Source of the DNA: Streptococcus cristatus
GTDB taxonomy: Bacteria; Bacillota; Bacilli; Lactobacillales; Streptococcaceae
Direction of reading: 5' to 3'
Length of the DNA: 64,000 nt
NCBI RefSeq assembly: GCF_003943465.1
Contig: NZ_RJPR01000001.1
Span: 62,001-126,000, forward strand
The notes beneath the pieces were generated by a model. The model saw only the letters and a list, made by a program, of their open reading frames with translations. It did no database searches and was not told the origin of the DNA. Position numbers and translations under genes: made by a program. Position 1 is the first letter of the stretch. Each line of letters starts with the position of its first letter. Below, piece by piece: positions 39,479 to 51,555 of the stretch.

Positions 39479-40028
39479 TATCTATTATAGTCGAACCCAG
39501 GACATTTTGCAAGTGATTTAAGGCAAATTTGTGATTTTCCTCTGACAGAGAAGCCACTGCCGGCTCTACCACCTGAATCTGATAACCAAGATTATAGGCA
39601 TCAATCGCTGTATGCAAGACGCAAATATCCGTCAAGACTCCAGTCAAAATGACCGTATCTACCTTTCTTTCCCGCAGGCGGATATCTAAATCCGTACCAG
39701 AAAAAGCAGAATAATGGCGCTTATCCATCCAAAAGACCCGAGAGTCTGCTTGATGCTTGTCATAAAAATCAGCCAAAGGACCATAAAGATTGCGACCACT
39801 GGTCCCTTTGATATTATGAGGTGGAAACAGCTTGCTCTCAGGATGAAAGGCATCATTTTCATCGTGGGCATCAATAGCGAAGAAGATATAGTCGCCTCGA
39901 TCAAAAGCTGCCTTGGTCACTTGAGCAATGGCTTCAGAAATTGCCTGAGCTGGCGCTCCTGCTGTCAACTTGCCCTCATCTGCAACAAAATCAACTGTAT
40001 AATCAATGGAAATCAGTGCTTTAGCCAT
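39471..40028 (-). CDS. pncA: Nicotinamidase/isochorismatase-family hydrolase
   Basis: A 185-residue cysteine hydrolase that likely converts nicotinamide to nicotinate for NAD salvage. The triad is visible: Asp in ALISIDYTVDF (residue 9), Lys in WMDKRHYSAF and Cys in LTDICVLHTA. Metal-binding residues sit in IDAHDEND. It overlaps codY by one base, an order usual for streptococci. Confidence 0.92.
   Translation of the reverse strand: MAKALISIDYTVDFVADEGKLTAGAPAQAISEAIAQVTKAAFDRGDYIFFAIDAHDENDAFHPESKLFPPHNIKGTSGRNLYGPLADFYDKHQADSRVFWMDKRHYSAFSGTDLDIRLRERKVDTVILTGVLTDICVLHTAIDAYNLGYQIQVVEPAVASLSEENHKFALNHLQNVLGSTIIDTI
39484..39512 (-). promoter_or_regulatory. aspS promoter (inside the pncA 3' end)
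   Basis: TTGCAA at 39507-39512, a 17-bp spacer and TATAAT at 39484-39489 on the minus strand. It places the T-box leader start near 39477 and overlaps the last codons of pncA. Confidence 0.65.
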
Positions 40029-40816
40029 TAGTAGTCCCTCTTTTTAATTTCATCAAAGACATCCGTAATAAGAACTTTCAAATAAGTTCCCTTCATCCCC
40101 AGCGAGCGGCTTTCAATAATCCCCGCACTTTCCAGCTTGCGCAAAGCATTGACAATCACTGAGCGGGTAATTCCGATGCGGTCAGCAATGACAGAAGCCG
40201 TCAGTTGCCCTTCATTGCCATTGAGCTCGCCCAGAATAGCTGAAACAGCTCTTAGCTCTGAGTAAGACAGAGTATTGACCGCCATGGTCACAGCTGTCCG
40301 GCGACGGATGTTCTTCTCGTCCTCTTCCCGCTGGAAGTTAAGCAGCTGGATACCGACTACTGTGCTGGCAATCTCGACCAAAATCAAATCGTCATCCAAA
40401 AATTCCTTGTCATTGCGCCAGATAATCAGCGAGCCCAAGCGAATACCGGAAACATGAATCGGTGCGATAGTAGTCAAACCATCTGGGAATTCATCCTTGG
40501 TTTCCACTGGGAAAATCGTCAAATCGTGAGTTACAGGCAGATTAGCCTCCGTCTCATACACCATGTTTGCTTCTTGAACATATTCTTTGGGGAATGTCTT
40601 GTCTTGGAAAAAGGCTTCTACACGATCATTATTTGTCTTGTAGCGCATGAAATAGCCCAAGAGACGGCCCTTGCTGTTGATGATGCAGGCATTGCAATGA
40701 ATAATATCAGCAAGCTGGCGAGTGATCGCATTGTAAGGAAGTTCTTCCTGAAGTTGCTCCTCTGAACGTTTCAAGATAGAAGTAATCTTCCTTGTTTTTT
40801 CTAATAGTTTTGCCAT
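40028..40816 (-). CDS. codY: GTP-sensing pleiotropic repressor CodY
   Basis: A 262-residue regulator of nutrient-response genes. It has an N-terminal GAF domain that binds branched-chain amino acids and a C-terminal winged helix ([32 protein letters not shown]). In streptococci CodY usually senses isoleucine, not GTP. A near-consensus CodY box lies 58 bp upstream of its start, consistent with autoregulation. It is followed directly by pncA. Confidence 0.96.
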   Translation of the reverse strand: MAKLLEKTRKITSILKRSEEQLQEELPYNAITRQLADIIHCNACIINSKGRLLGYFMRYKTNNDRVEAFFQDKTFPKEYVQEANMVYETEANLPVTHDLTIFPVETKDEFPDGLTTIAPIHVSGIRLGSLIIWRNDKEFLDDDLILVEIASTVVGIQLLNFQREEDEKNIRRRTAVTMAVNTLSYSELRAVSAILGELNGNEGQLTASVIADRIGITRSVIVNALRKLESAGIIESRSLGMKGTYLKVLITDVFDEIKKRDY

Positions 40817-40873
40817 ACATTTACCTCGTATTTAGTCCCCTTGATTGTACCATAATCGACCGAAATTTTCAAT

Positions 40874-40888
40874 AATTATCTGAAAATT
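40874..40888 (-). promoter_or_regulatory. CodY box upstream of codY
   Basis: AATTATCTGAAAATT differs from the CodY consensus AATTTTCWGAAAATT at one of 15 positions. Confidence 0.72.
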
Positions 40889-40912
40889 GTGTATTGAAAA
40901 AAAATTCGCTAC

Positions 40913-40933
40913 AATTCTGAAAGATTCAGAATT
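40913..40933. repeat. 21-bp palindrome upstream of codY
   Basis: AATTCTGAA-AGA-TTCAGAATT is a perfect inverted repeat with 9-bp arms and resembles two overlapping CodY half-sites. Confidence 0.6.
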
Positions 40934-40966
40934 TAATGATTGCGAAAAAAATCACTTCATCAAAAA

Positions 40967-41009
40967 AACCATTTAAAATAATTCTAAGACGAATTTGTTT
41001 TAAACGGTT
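40967..41009 (-). terminator. Terminator after alaT
   Basis: Long imperfect stem (AACCRTTTAAAA type arms at both sides, about 17 of 19 pairs) followed on the minus strand by TTTTTTTG. Confidence 0.65.
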
Positions 41010-41028
41010 TATGACTTATAATTTATGC

Positions 41029-42243
41029 TTATCTGCGGTATTGGCGCAGGAAGCGCGTCATTTTTTCTTGGATCTGGGCTAGCTCATCTACTCGAGGCAG
41101 ATAAACGATTCGGAAATGATCTGGATCCTTCCAGTTAAAGCCTCGTCCATGGACAAGAAGGACTTTTTCCTGCTTGAGGAAATCCAAGACAAACTGCTCA
41201 TCATCATCGATCCGGTACATTTCTCGATCAATTTTCGGGAAGATGTAAAGACCCGCCTTAGGTTTGACTGCAGACAAACCCGGAATATCTTGAATGGCAT
41301 TGTAAATGAAGTTTCTTTGTTCATAGATACGGCCACCTGGCAAAAGCAATTCATCCACCGACTGGTGACCTCCAAGCGATGTTTGCACAACCTGCTGGGC
41401 CAAGACGTTAGAGCACAAGCGCATATTGGAAAGCATATTGAGGCCTTCAATATACCCTTTAACGTGCCGCTTAGGACCAGATAGCACCATCCAGCCAACT
41501 CGGAAACCAGCGATACGGTGGGACTTAGACAGGCCATTCATACTAACACAGAAAACATCAGGAGCCAGACTAGCTACAGACGTATGCACATGCCCATCCA
41601 TCACCATGCGGTCATAAATTTCATCCGCAAAGATAATAAGATTGTTCTGGCGAGCAATTTCCACAATTTCCAGCAAAAGTTCCTTAGGATAAAGTGCTCC
41701 CGTTGGATTGTTAGGATTGATGATAATGATAGCCTTAGTATTAGAGGTGATTTTTGACTTGATGTCGTCAATATCTGGATACCATTCTGCCTGCTCATCA
41801 CAGACATAATGAACCGCATTCCCACCAGCCAGACTAACTGCAGCCGTCCAGAGTGGGTAGTCCGGCATCGGTACTAAGACCTCATCTCCATCATCCAAGA
41901 GTCCCTGCATAGACATAACAATCAGCTCGCTGACTCCATTTCCAAGATAAATATCATCGATATCAACATTAGGGAAATTTCTGAGCTGGCAATACTGCAT
42001 AATGGCCTTACGGGCTGAGAAAATCCCCTTAGAATCAGAGTAACCCTCACTATCACGCGCATTCATAATCAAATCATGAATGACCTCGTCTGGTGCGGTA
42101 AAGCCAAATTCAGCTGGATTTCCCGTGTTCAAGCGGAGGATTTTTTCTCCGTTGGCCCGCATCCGCATCGCTTCATCCAACACCGGTCCACGAATATCAT
42201 AGGCTACATGTTCCAGTTTGCTGGACTTATTAAATTCTTTCAT
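41029..42243 (-). CDS. alaT: Pyridoxal-phosphate aminotransferase, AlaT-like
   Basis: A 404-residue fold-type I aminotransferase, probably alanine-forming from pyruvate and glutamate. The PLP lysine is in MNGLSKSHRIAGFRVGWM, and the family patterns LNTGNPAEFGF, GNGVSELIVMSMQGLL and NPNNPTGALYP are present. RBS GAGGAAAATAGG. In streptococci this gene commonly lies next to codY. A promoter TTGTCA-17-TATAAT is placed upstream. Confidence 0.88.
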   Translation of the reverse strand: MKEFNKSSKLEHVAYDIRGPVLDEAMRMRANGEKILRLNTGNPAEFGFTAPDEVIHDLIMNARDSEGYSDSKGIFSARKAIMQYCQLRNFPNVDIDDIYLGNGVSELIVMSMQGLLDDGDEVLVPMPDYPLWTAAVSLAGGNAVHYVCDEQAEWYPDIDDIKSKITSNTKAIIIINPNNPTGALYPKELLLEIVEIARQNNLIIFADEIYDRMVMDGHVHTSVASLAPDVFCVSMNGLSKSHRIAGFRVGWMVLSGPKRHVKGYIEGLNMLSNMRLCSNVLAQQVVQTSLGGHQSVDELLLPGGRIYEQRNFIYNAIQDIPGLSAVKPKAGLYIFPKIDREMYRIDDDEQFVLDFLKQEKVLLVHGRGFNWKDPDHFRIVYLPRVDELAQIQEKMTRFLRQYRR

Positions 42244-42274
42244 CCTATTTTCCTCAATTCATCTGAATGATTTT

Positions 42275-42303
42275 ATTATACCACCAGAAAAAAAGATTGA
42301 CAA
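42275..42303 (-). promoter_or_regulatory. alaT promoter
   Basis: TTGTCA at 42298-42303, a 17-bp spacer and TATAAT at 42275-42280 on the minus strand. Confidence 0.6.
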
Positions 42304-42413
42304 TTAGGAAGAATTTGGGAAAGCTCGTTTGAATTAAAATATATCTTATAACTTAGGAAAATACATGTATCCATCACAATAATTTCACTTGATTTCTGAA
42401 TTTCATTTGCAGC

Positions 42414-42442
42414 TTTACTTTTTTTCTGAAAAGGTTTACAAT
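42414..42442 (+). promoter_or_regulatory. Possible promoter of the universal stress protein gene
   Basis: TTTACT at 42414-42419, a 17-bp spacer and TACAAT at 42437-42442. Confidence 0.45.
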
Positions 42443-42500
42443 ATAAGTGAAGATATAAGAAACTCGAATCTTGGATTCGACAAAAGATGGAGGTAGCTTT

Positions 42501-42956
42501 ATGACTCAACAAAAATATGAAAATATCATGGTCGCTGTTGACGGCTCTCGCGAAGCAGAACTCGCTTTTGAAAAAGGGGTTAATGTAGCGCTGAGAAATG
42601 CTTCTCGCTTGACAATTGCTCACGTGATTGATACACGGGCTCTCCAAAGCGTCTCAACCTTTGACGCTGAGGTCTACGAAGACCTCCAAGAAGAAGCACA
42701 AAAGTTAATGACAGAGTACAAGGAAAAGGCGCAAAAAGCAGGGGTCAAATACGTTGATATCGTCATTGAATTGGGTAATCCCAAAACCCTCCTTGCGACT
42801 GACATTCCCGACGAACACAAGGTTGACTTGATTATGGTCGGAGCTACTGGTCTCAATGCCTTTGAACGCCTCCTAGTCGGCTCATCATCTGAGTATATCC
42901 TTCGCCACGCGAAAGTGGACTTACTGGTCGTTCGTGACAAAGAGAAAACATTCTAA
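42501..42956 (+). CDS. Universal stress protein (UspA family)
   Basis: A 151-residue UspA-fold protein. The start ENIMVAVDGSREAELAFEKGV and the C-terminal nucleotide-binding pattern GATGLNAFERLLVGSSSEYILRHAKVDLLVV fit ATP-binding members. ATG at 42501 has GGAGG 9 bp upstream; a frame open from 42471 lacks an RBS. The role in stress survival is inferred. It is divergent from alaT. Confidence 0.92.
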   Translation: MTQQKYENIMVAVDGSREAELAFEKGVNVALRNASRLTIAHVIDTRALQSVSTFDAEVYEDLQEEAQKLMTEYKEKAQKAGVKYVDIVIELGNPKTLLATDIPDEHKVDLIMVGATGLNAFERLLVGSSSEYILRHAKVDLLVVRDKEKTF

Positions 42957-43016
42957 GAATATTAAGCAGGTAGCCCTAATGGCTGTACCTCGCTTCACAC
43001 ATAACTGTAAGCCAAA

Positions 43017-43046
43017 ATCCCTCATTAGGTTAGCCTAGTGAGGGAT
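43017..43046. terminator. Bidirectional terminator between usp and uvrA
   Basis: A 13-bp stem ATCCCTCATTAGG / CCTAGTGAGGGAT (one G-U) with a 4-nt loop between convergent genes. Confidence 0.7.
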
Positions 43047-43070
43047 CTGTGTTTTAGAACAATAAAAATC

Positions 43071-45905
43071 TTATTTCAGCTTACCTTTCAAATACTGGCC
43101 AGTGTAGCTGGCTGGATTGGCTGCAACCTCTTCTGGTGTACCCGTCGCAATAATCGTACCACCACCGACACCGCCTTCTGGGCCTAGGTCGATGATATGG
43201 TCAGCTGTCTTGATAACATCCAAATTGTGCTCGATAACGAGGACCGTATTGCCATCATCCACGAAGCGGGCTAAAATCTTGAGCAAACGAGCAATGTCCT
43301 CTGTATGAAGCCCTGTGGTCGGCTCATCCAAGATATAGAAGGACTTGCCAGTCGAGCGCTTATGAAGCTCACTGGCCAGCTTCATCCGCTGGGCTTCACC
43401 ACCTGACAAGGTTGTGGCTGGCTGCCCCAGAGTCACATAGCCTAGCCCCACGTCCTTGATAGTCTGGAGTTTTCGGGCAATCTTAGGAATATGCTGAAAG
43501 AATTCCACCGCATCATTGACTGTCATGTCCAAAACCTGAGCGATATTCTTCTCCTTGTAGTGGACTTCCAGAGTCTCACTATTATAGCGAGTGCCGTGGC
43601 AGACCTCACAGGCCACATAGACGTCAGGTAGGAAGTGCATCTCAATCTTGATAATTCCATCACCCGAGCAGGCCTCACAGCGACCGCCCTTGACGTTAAA
43701 GCTGAAACGGCCTTTTTTGTAGCCGCGAATCTTGGCTTCATTGGTCTTGGCAAACAGATCGCGAATATCGTCAAAGACTCCAGTATAAGTAGCCGGATTA
43801 GAGCGTGGTGTCCGGCCAATCGGACTTTGGTCGATATCAATCAGTCTGTCCACATGCTCAATACCGCTGATTTTCTTGAACTTACCTGGCTTAGCAGAGT
43901 TGCGGTTGAGTTTTTGGGCGATGGCTTTCTTAAGGATAGAGTTGACCAGCGTTGACTTGCCGGATCCAGAAACTCCCGTCACAGCGATAAATTTGCCCAA
44001 GGGGAATTTAGCTGAGATATTCTGCAAGTTATTCTCCTGAGCCCCTGTCACTTCAATAAAGCGGCCATTGCCTACACGGCGTTCCAATGGTACCGGAATC
44101 TCACTCTTACCTGACAGGTATTGACCAGTGATGGATTTCTTGTTCTTAGCCACTTGTGCAGGAGTGCCGGCTGCGACAATTTCACCGCCGAAAACACCGG
44201 CTCCTGGTCCCACATCAATCAGCCAGTCAGCCTCCCGCATGGTATCCTCGTCGTGCTCAACCACGATGAGGGTATTGCCTAGGTCGCGCATCTTCTTGAG
44301 GCTGGCAATCAGGCGGTCATTGTCACGCTGGTGCAAGCCAATCGAGGGCTCGTCCAGGATATAGAGGACGCCACTTAGATTGGAACCAATCTGAGTCGCC
44401 AGACGAATCCGCTGACTCTCACCTCCTGATAGAGTCCCAGCCGAGCGAGACAAAGTCAGGTAATTGAGGCCAACATTATTAAGGAAGGTCAGACGGTCAT
44501 GGATTTCTTTGAGAATAGGCCGCGCAATCGTAGCTTCGTTGTCAGTCAAGCTAAGCTTGTCCAACTGAAGCAAATGATCTGAAATAGACAAGTCTGAAAT
44601 CTCACCGATATGCAAGCCATCTTCGCCGCCAACCTTGACAGACAAGGCCTGAGGGCTGAGTCGATAGCCATGACAAGCTGCACAAGTCAGCTCATTCATA
44701 TATGTTCGCATCTGCGTCCGAGTAAAATCACTATTGGTTTCATGGTAGCGCCGGTTGATATTGGTGACAACCCCCTCAAAAGGAATGTCAATATCGCGCA
44801 CGCCGCCAAACTCATTTTCATAGTGAAAATGGAACTCTCGTCCATCTGAGCCAAAGAAAATCAGCTGTTTTTCTTCCTCAGTCAGCTCCTCAAAAGGCTT
44901 GTCCATATCAATGCCAAAGGCTGCCATAGCCTGCTCCAGCATCTGTGGATAGTAGTTGGAGGAGATGGGATTCCAAGGCGCTAGCGCTCCTTCGCGCAAA
45001 GTCTTGCTAGAATCTGGCACGACCACATCTAGATCCACTTCCAGCTTAACTCCTAGACCATCACAGTCCGGACAGGAGCCAAAAGGCGCATTGAAAGAAA
45101 AGAGTCGCGGCTCTAGCTCTGGGACTGTAAAGCCACAAACTGGACAGGCATAATGCTCAGAAAAGAGTAGTTCTTGACCGTCCATGGTATCAATCACCAC
45201 ATAGCCCTCAGCAATCCGCAGAGCTGCTTCGACCGAGTCAAAGAGGCGACTGCGCACTCCTTCCTTGATGACAATTCTGTCCACCACGACTTCAATATCA
45301 TGCTGCTTGCTCTTAGAAAGCTCTGGCACTTCTGTTACATCGTAGACATCGCCATCCACGCGCACCCGGACATAACCATCTTTCTGAATCTTGTCAAAAA
45401 CGGTCTTATGCTGGCCCTTTTTCTTGCGAATGACCGGCGCTAAAACCTGCAGCCGCTGACGCTCTGGCAATTCTAAGACCTTGTCGACAATCTGTTCAAC
45501 AGACGAAGCCTTAATAGCTCCATGTCCATTGACACAGTAGGGCGTTCCAACACGGGCGTAGAGCAGCCGTAGGTAGTCATTGATTTCAGTGGCAGTTCCC
45601 ACTGTTGAGCGAGGATTTTTGCTGGTCGTCTTCTGGTCAATGGAAATAGCTGGGCTGAGACCATCAATCGAGTCCACATCCGGCTTTTCCATATTGCCCA
45701 AAAACTGCCGAGCATAGGCCGACAGACTCTCCACATAGCGGCGTTGCCCCTCAGCATAAAGGGTATCAAAAGCCAGACTAGACTTGCCCGAACCAGACAG
45801 GCCGGTCACCACGACCAGCTTGTCTCGGGGAATTTCCACATCAATATTTTTTAAATTATGAGCTCGCGCTCCATGAATCACAATTTTATCTTGCATCTCT
45901 TCCAC
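43071..45905 (-). CDS. uvrA: Excinuclease ABC subunit A
   Basis: A 944-residue ATPase that recognises DNA damage in nucleotide-excision repair. Two ABC units are seen: Walker [10 protein letters not shown] near residue 36 and GVSGSGKST in the second half, with two ABC signatures ([10 protein letters not shown] and [10 protein letters not shown]) and zinc-binding cysteines ([14 protein letters not shown]). A GTG start at 45905 has AAAGG upstream at good spacing; ATG at 45896 is an alternative. UvrB and UvrC are not in the window. Confidence 0.97.
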   Translation of the reverse strand: MEEMQDKIVIHGARAHNLKNIDVEIPRDKLVVVTGLSGSGKSSLAFDTLYAEGQRRYVESLSAYARQFLGNMEKPDVDSIDGLSPAISIDQKTTSKNPRSTVGTATEINDYLRLLYARVGTPYCVNGHGAIKASSVEQIVDKVLELPERQRLQVLAPVIRKKKGQHKTVFDKIQKDGYVRVRVDGDVYDVTEVPELSKSKQHDIEVVVDRIVIKEGVRSRLFDSVEAALRIAEGYVVIDTMDGQELLFSEHYACPVCGFTVPELEPRLFSFNAPFGSCPDCDGLGVKLEVDLDVVVPDSSKTLREGALAPWNPISSNYYPQMLEQAMAAFGIDMDKPFEELTEEEKQLIFFGSDGREFHFHYENEFGGVRDIDIPFEGVVTNINRRYHETNSDFTRTQMRTYMNELTCAACHGYRLSPQALSVKVGGEDGLHIGEISDLSISDHLLQLDKLSLTDNEATIARPILKEIHDRLTFLNNVGLNYLTLSRSAGTLSGGESQRIRLATQIGSNLSGVLYILDEPSIGLHQRDNDRLIASLKKMRDLGNTLIVVEHDEDTMREADWLIDVGPGAGVFGGEIVAAGTPAQVAKNKKSITGQYLSGKSEIPVPLERRVGNGRFIEVTGAQENNLQNISAKFPLGKFIAVTGVSGSGKSTLVNSILKKAIAQKLNRNSAKPGKFKKISGIEHVDRLIDIDQSPIGRTPRSNPATYTGVFDDIRDLFAKTNEAKIRGYKKGRFSFNVKGGRCEACSGDGIIKIEMHFLPDVYVACEVCHGTRYNSETLEVHYKEKNIAQVLDMTVNDAVEFFQHIPKIARKLQTIKDVGLGYVTLGQPATTLSGGEAQRMKLASELHKRSTGKSFYILDEPTTGLHTEDIARLLKILARFVDDGNTVLVIEHNLDVIKTADHIIDLGPEGGVGGGTIIATGTPEEVAANPASYTGQYLKGKLK

Positions 45906-46018
45906 ACTTTACCTTTAAACTTCTTCTATTATAGCAAATTTTTCTGCAAACTTTTTCCCAAAAGACTAGAATTTGTAGTATAATAAGACGGTGCTTATAA
46001 ACGATTCTAGGAGGAGAT

Positions 46019-46963
46019 ATGAAGCAAGTATTTTTATCAACAACAACCGAGTTCAAGGAGATTGATACACTTGAATCGGGAACTTGGATAAATATGGTCA
46101 ATCCTTCCCAAAATGAATCTTTAGAAATCGCCAACGCCTTTGGCATTGACATAGCTGACCTACGAGCACCACTCGATGCCGAGGAAATGTCTCGGGTCAC
46201 CATCGAGGATGAGTACACACTGATCATCGTAGACGTGCCTATCACAGAGGAGCGGAATAACCAGACTTACTATGTTACTATCCCGCTTGGTATTATCATC
46301 ACAGAAGAAGCTATCATCACGACCTGTTTGGAAAAGCTGCCCCTGCTGGATATCTTTATCCACCGTCGCTTGCGTAACTTTTATACTTTCATGCGGTCAC
46401 GTTTTATCTTTCAGATTCTCTACCGCAATGCCGAGCTATATCTGACAGCCCTGCGTTCCATTGACCGCAAGAGCGAGCAGATTGAAAGCCAGCTGCACCA
46501 GTCAACTCGAAATGAAGAACTGATCGAGCTCATGGAGCTGGAAAAAACCATTGTCTATTTCAAAGCCTCCCTCAAAACCAATGAACGCGTGATTAAAAAA
46601 CTAACCAGCTCTACCAGCAATATCAAGAAATACTTGGAAGATGAAGATTTGCTGGAAGATACTTTGATTGAGACCCAGCAGGCCATTGAGATGGCTGATA
46701 TTTATGGAAATATCCTCCACAGCATGACAGATACTTTTGCTTCCATTATTTCCAACAACCAGAATAATGTCATGAAGACACTGGCTTTGGTAACCGTTGT
46801 CATGTCCATCCCGACCATGCTCTTCTCAGCCTATGGGATGAACTTCAAAGATAATGAACTACCTCTAAATGGCGAGCCACATGCCTTCTGGATTATCATG
46901 TTTATCGCCTTTGCTCTGAGTGGCTCTCTGACCCTCTACCTCTTCCATAAAAAATTATTCTAA
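46019..46963 (+). CDS. corA: CorA-family magnesium transporter
   Basis: A 314-residue cation channel-like protein with a long cytoplasmic helical N-terminus and two C-terminal membrane helices. The signature GMN occurs in FSAYGMNFKDN before the last helix. A TATAAT lies about 35 bp upstream of the ATG, and AGGAGGA is the RBS. Mg2+ is the presumed substrate. Confidence 0.93.
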   Translation: MKQVFLSTTTEFKEIDTLESGTWINMVNPSQNESLEIANAFGIDIADLRAPLDAEEMSRVTIEDEYTLIIVDVPITEERNNQTYYVTIPLGIIITEEAIITTCLEKLPLLDIFIHRRLRNFYTFMRSRFIFQILYRNAELYLTALRSIDRKSEQIESQLHQSTRNEELIELMELEKTIVYFKASLKTNERVIKKLTSSTSNIKKYLEDEDLLEDTLIETQQAIEMADIYGNILHSMTDTFASIISNNQNNVMKTLALVTVVMSIPTMLFSAYGMNFKDNELPLNGEPHAFWIIMFIAFALSGSLTLYLFHKKLF

Positions 46964-46981
46964 CCAGCAGAAAGGACTCAC

Positions 46982-47656
46982 ATGTCACAAGTAGTATCAG
47001 ACAAACTAACTAAGAAAAACAAGGAATTTCTCCACATCGCCACTCACCAACTCCTCAAAGATGGCAAATCCGATGAAGAAGTAAAAGCAATCTTAGAAGA
47101 AATCATTCCAAACATTTTAGAAAATCAAGCCAAGGGTATCCCTGCCCGTGCTCTCTACGGTGCACCAACTTACTGGGCCTCTTCTCTCACTGCTAAGGAG
47201 CGCTATGACGCCGAGCATCCAAAACAAAACGATGATCCAAAATGGATGATGCTAGATTCTGTCCTTTTCATTTTCGGTTTCTTCACCGTTCTGACTTCCA
47301 TCGTCAATTTGGCATCTTCTCGACCGTCTGTTTACGGCATGACGACACTTGTCTTTGGTAGTATTGTCGGTGGTCTCGCTTTCTACGCCCTCTATCATTT
47401 CGTTTACCGTTTTTACGGACCAGATACTGAGCGTAGCCAGCGTCCACATCTACTCAAATCTATCCTTATCATGCTAGTAGCCATTGGTCTTTGGACCCTT
47501 TCAATCATTGGTTCTAGTCTACTGCCCGACTCTCTCAACCCACATTTGTCAAACATTGTCGTTGCCATCATCGGAGGGATCACCCTAGCACTCCGTTTCT
47601 ACCTCAAGAAGCGCTTCAATATCAAGAGTGCAACCATGGGGCCAGCGAAATATTAA
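46982..47656 (+). CDS. DUF1129-family membrane protein
   Basis: A 224-residue protein with a soluble N-terminal third (QLLKDGKSDEEVKAILEEIIPNILENQAKGIPARALYGAP) and four membrane helices. This is the DUF1129 layout of low-GC Gram-positives; function unknown. It lies 18 bp after corA and is probably cotranscribed. Confidence 0.82.
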   Translation: MSQVVSDKLTKKNKEFLHIATHQLLKDGKSDEEVKAILEEIIPNILENQAKGIPARALYGAPTYWASSLTAKERYDAEHPKQNDDPKWMMLDSVLFIFGFFTVLTSIVNLASSRPSVYGMTTLVFGSIVGGLAFYALYHFVYRFYGPDTERSQRPHLLKSILIMLVAIGLWTLSIIGSSLLPDSLNPHLSNIVVAIIGGITLALRFYLKKRFNIKSATMGPAKY

Positions 47657-47665
47657 GCAGCATAA

Positions 47666-47689
47666 AAAAGAGGTTTTTCAACCTCTTTT
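47666..47689. terminator. Bidirectional terminator after the DUF1129 gene
   Basis: Stem AAAAGAGGT / ACCTCTTTT with a 6-nt loop, overlapping the convergent GNAT stop. Confidence 0.78.
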
Positions 47690-48197
47690 ATTTTGCACTT
47701 TTTGAAAAGTATAAGACCAACTCATCGTTATTCTCGCACGAAGCATAGGGCGTGAGTGGCTGATTTTGAAACCAAACTCCTGACCCATCTGGCATATAAC
47801 CACGACCTACATACAGTCGTTGTGCTGGACCATAGCCTTTATGCAGGCCAACTCCCAAGCTGACAACATCTGAATAATGCTGCGCTACTTGCTCTGCTTT
47901 GTCCAATAAAGCTGTGCCAATTCCTCGCTTTTGGAAACTTTCAAAAACATTAAAATCCGTTAACTCAGGATAAAGACCAGCAAAAGGCCCATGCTTTGCC
48001 AATGGGATGACTGTAATGTAGCCAGCCAAAAATTCACCAACAACCGCCACCAAAACTTGGCGCTCACCCGCCTCTTGCTCCAGAAAGTAGTTTTTTAAAA
48101 TCTCTCTCCGACCAGGCCAGCCTTGCTGGATAAAAGCATGCGATAAGCCTTCAATATCCTCAAAAAGCATCTTTCTGATGGCTAGTTCTTCTGTCAT
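47688..48197 (-). CDS. GNAT-family N-acetyltransferase
   Basis: A 169-residue GNAT-fold protein. The acetyl-CoA loop is in FESFQKRGIGTALLDKAE and the C-terminal pattern is GLHKGYGPAQRLYVGRGYMPDG. Substrate unknown. RBS GGGAGG upstream. It stands between rpsR and the convergent corA pair. Confidence 0.82.
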   Translation of the reverse strand: MTEELAIRKMLFEDIEGLSHAFIQQGWPGRREILKNYFLEQEAGERQVLVAVVGEFLAGYITVIPLAKHGPFAGLYPELTDFNVFESFQKRGIGTALLDKAEQVAQHYSDVVSLGVGLHKGYGPAQRLYVGRGYMPDGSGVWFQNQPLTPYASCENNDELVLYFSKSAK

Positions 48198-48263
48198 GGC
48201 AAACCTCCCATATCTCGATAGTTGCTCCTATTATAGCACTGTCCCTTCCTATCATCAAGACAG

Positions 48264-48288
48264 CAAAAACCCCTGCAAAAAGCAGGGG
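48264..48288 (-). terminator. Terminator of the rpsF-ssb-rpsR operon
   Basis: Perfect stem CCCCTGC / GCAGGGG with a 5-nt loop and a T-run on the minus strand. Confidence 0.82.
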
Positions 48289-48294
48289 CTCTCA

Positions 48295-48534
48295 TTAGTC
48301 TTCATTTACGAAAGGCATCAAAGCCATTACGCGAGCGCGTTTGATAGCTGTTGTTACTTTACGTTGGTTTTTAGCTGAAGTTCCTGTTACACGACGAGGA
48401 AGGATTTTCCCACGTTCTGAAACGAAACGGCTAAGAAGCTCAGTATCTTTGTAATCAACATATTCAATCTTGTTTGCTGCGATGTAATCAACTTTTTTAC
48501 GGCGTTTGAATCCGCCACGACGTTGTTGAGCCAT
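48295..48534 (-). CDS. rpsR: 30S ribosomal protein S18
   Basis: A 79-residue basic protein, [18 protein letters not shown] at the start and the conserved [13 protein letters not shown] segment. Third gene of the classic rpsF-ssb-rpsR operon. Confidence 0.97.
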   Translation of the reverse strand: MAQQRRGGFKRRKKVDYIAANKIEYVDYKDTELLSRFVSERGKILPRRVTGTSAKNQRKVTTAIKRARVMALMPFVNED

Positions 48535-48574
48535 GTTATTCTCCTTTATATTATAGTTCTAGTTTTGTCCATTA

Positions 48575-49069
48575 TTAGAATGGTAAATCATCGTCTGAGA
48601 TGTCCATCGGGTTTGAATTGCCGAATGGGCTTTCATCACGAGAAAAATTCGGTACTTGGTTGAATGAGTCAGCATTACCATAGCTTGGTGCAGAGTTTCC
48701 ACCGAAGCCACCGCCACCAAAGCCAGCTGAAGGCTGCCCTTCACGGCTTGCACGACTTTCCAGAAGCTGGAAGTTGTCTGCAACGACTTCTGTGACATAG
48801 ACACGCTGGCCTTGCTGATTGTCGTAGTTACGAGTCTGGATGCGACCAGTAATTCCGATTAGAGCGCCTTTTTTGGCCCAATTAGCAAGATTTTCTGCCT
48901 GCTGACGCCAGATAACAACATTGATAAAGTCCGCTTCACGCTCACCACTTTGATTTTTAAAGTTGCGATTAACAGCCAGAGTAAAGGTTGCGACCGCTTG
49001 GTTTTGCGGTGTATAGCGAAGTTCAGCATCACGGGTCATACGTCCCACAAGTACAACGTTATTAATCAT
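48575..49069 (-). CDS. ssb: Single-stranded DNA-binding protein
   Basis: A 164-residue OB-fold protein ([24 protein letters not shown]...), with a Gly/Ser-rich linker from about residue 110 and the acidic C-terminal tip SDDDLPF that binds partner proteins. It sits between rpsF and rpsR. Confidence 0.97.
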   Translation of the reverse strand: MINNVVLVGRMTRDAELRYTPQNQAVATFTLAVNRNFKNQSGEREADFINVVIWRQQAENLANWAKKGALIGITGRIQTRNYDNQQGQRVYVTEVVADNFQLLESRASREGQPSAGFGGGGFGGNSAPSYGNADSFNQVPNFSRDESPFGNSNPMDISDDDLPF

Positions 49070-49080
49070 AATTTACCTTC

Positions 49081-49371
49081 TTAAGCGTCAAGTTTGACGA
49101 TCATGTGACGAAGAATGTCAGCGTTGATTTTTGAAAGACGGTCAAACTCTTTAAGAGCTGCATCGTCGTTTGCTTCAACGTTAACGATGTGGTAAAGTCC
49201 TTCACGGAAATCTTGGATTTCGTATGCAAGACGACGTTTTTCCCAGTCTTTTGATTCAACAACAGTTGCACCGTTGTCAGTCAAGATAGAGTCAAAGCGT
49301 GCTACCAAAGCGTTTTTAGCTTCTTCTTCAATGTTTGGACGAATAATATAAAGAATTTCGTATTTAGCCAT
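49081..49371 (-). CDS. rpsF: 30S ribosomal protein S6
   Basis: A 96-residue protein, [20 protein letters not shown], with the conserved [19 protein letters not shown]. First gene of its operon; a structured leader lies upstream. Confidence 0.97.
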   Translation of the reverse strand: MAKYEILYIIRPNIEEEAKNALVARFDSILTDNGATVVESKDWEKRRLAYEIQDFREGLYHIVNVEANDDAALKEFDRLSKINADILRHMIVKLDA

Positions 49372-49480
49372 TGATATGTTCCTCCTTTTGGTCTAATGAC
49401 CCCAAGACGCTGCAAGGGGTAAGTGAGGTTCACTCACAAATAATAATTATACTAGATTTCCTTGCAAATAGCAAGAATAA
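49372..49480 (-). promoter_or_regulatory. rpsF promoter and structured leader
   Basis: TTGCTA (49469-49474), a 17-bp spacer and TATAAT (49446-49451) on the minus strand. Between it and the rpsF RBS lie two short hairpins, GTGAGTGAACCTCAC and a CCCC...GGGG stem around GCAGCG. A site for S6:S18 autoregulation is possible in this position, but I cannot confirm the known motif. Confidence 0.5.
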
Positions 49481-49547
49481 ATTTCGCTTTTCTTTGAATG
49501 ATCTGCTAAAGCATTTTATCAGCTAGACAAAGCATACCAGCAAGTGA

Positions 49548-51544
<1,997 letters not shown>

Positions 51545-51555
<11 letters not shown>

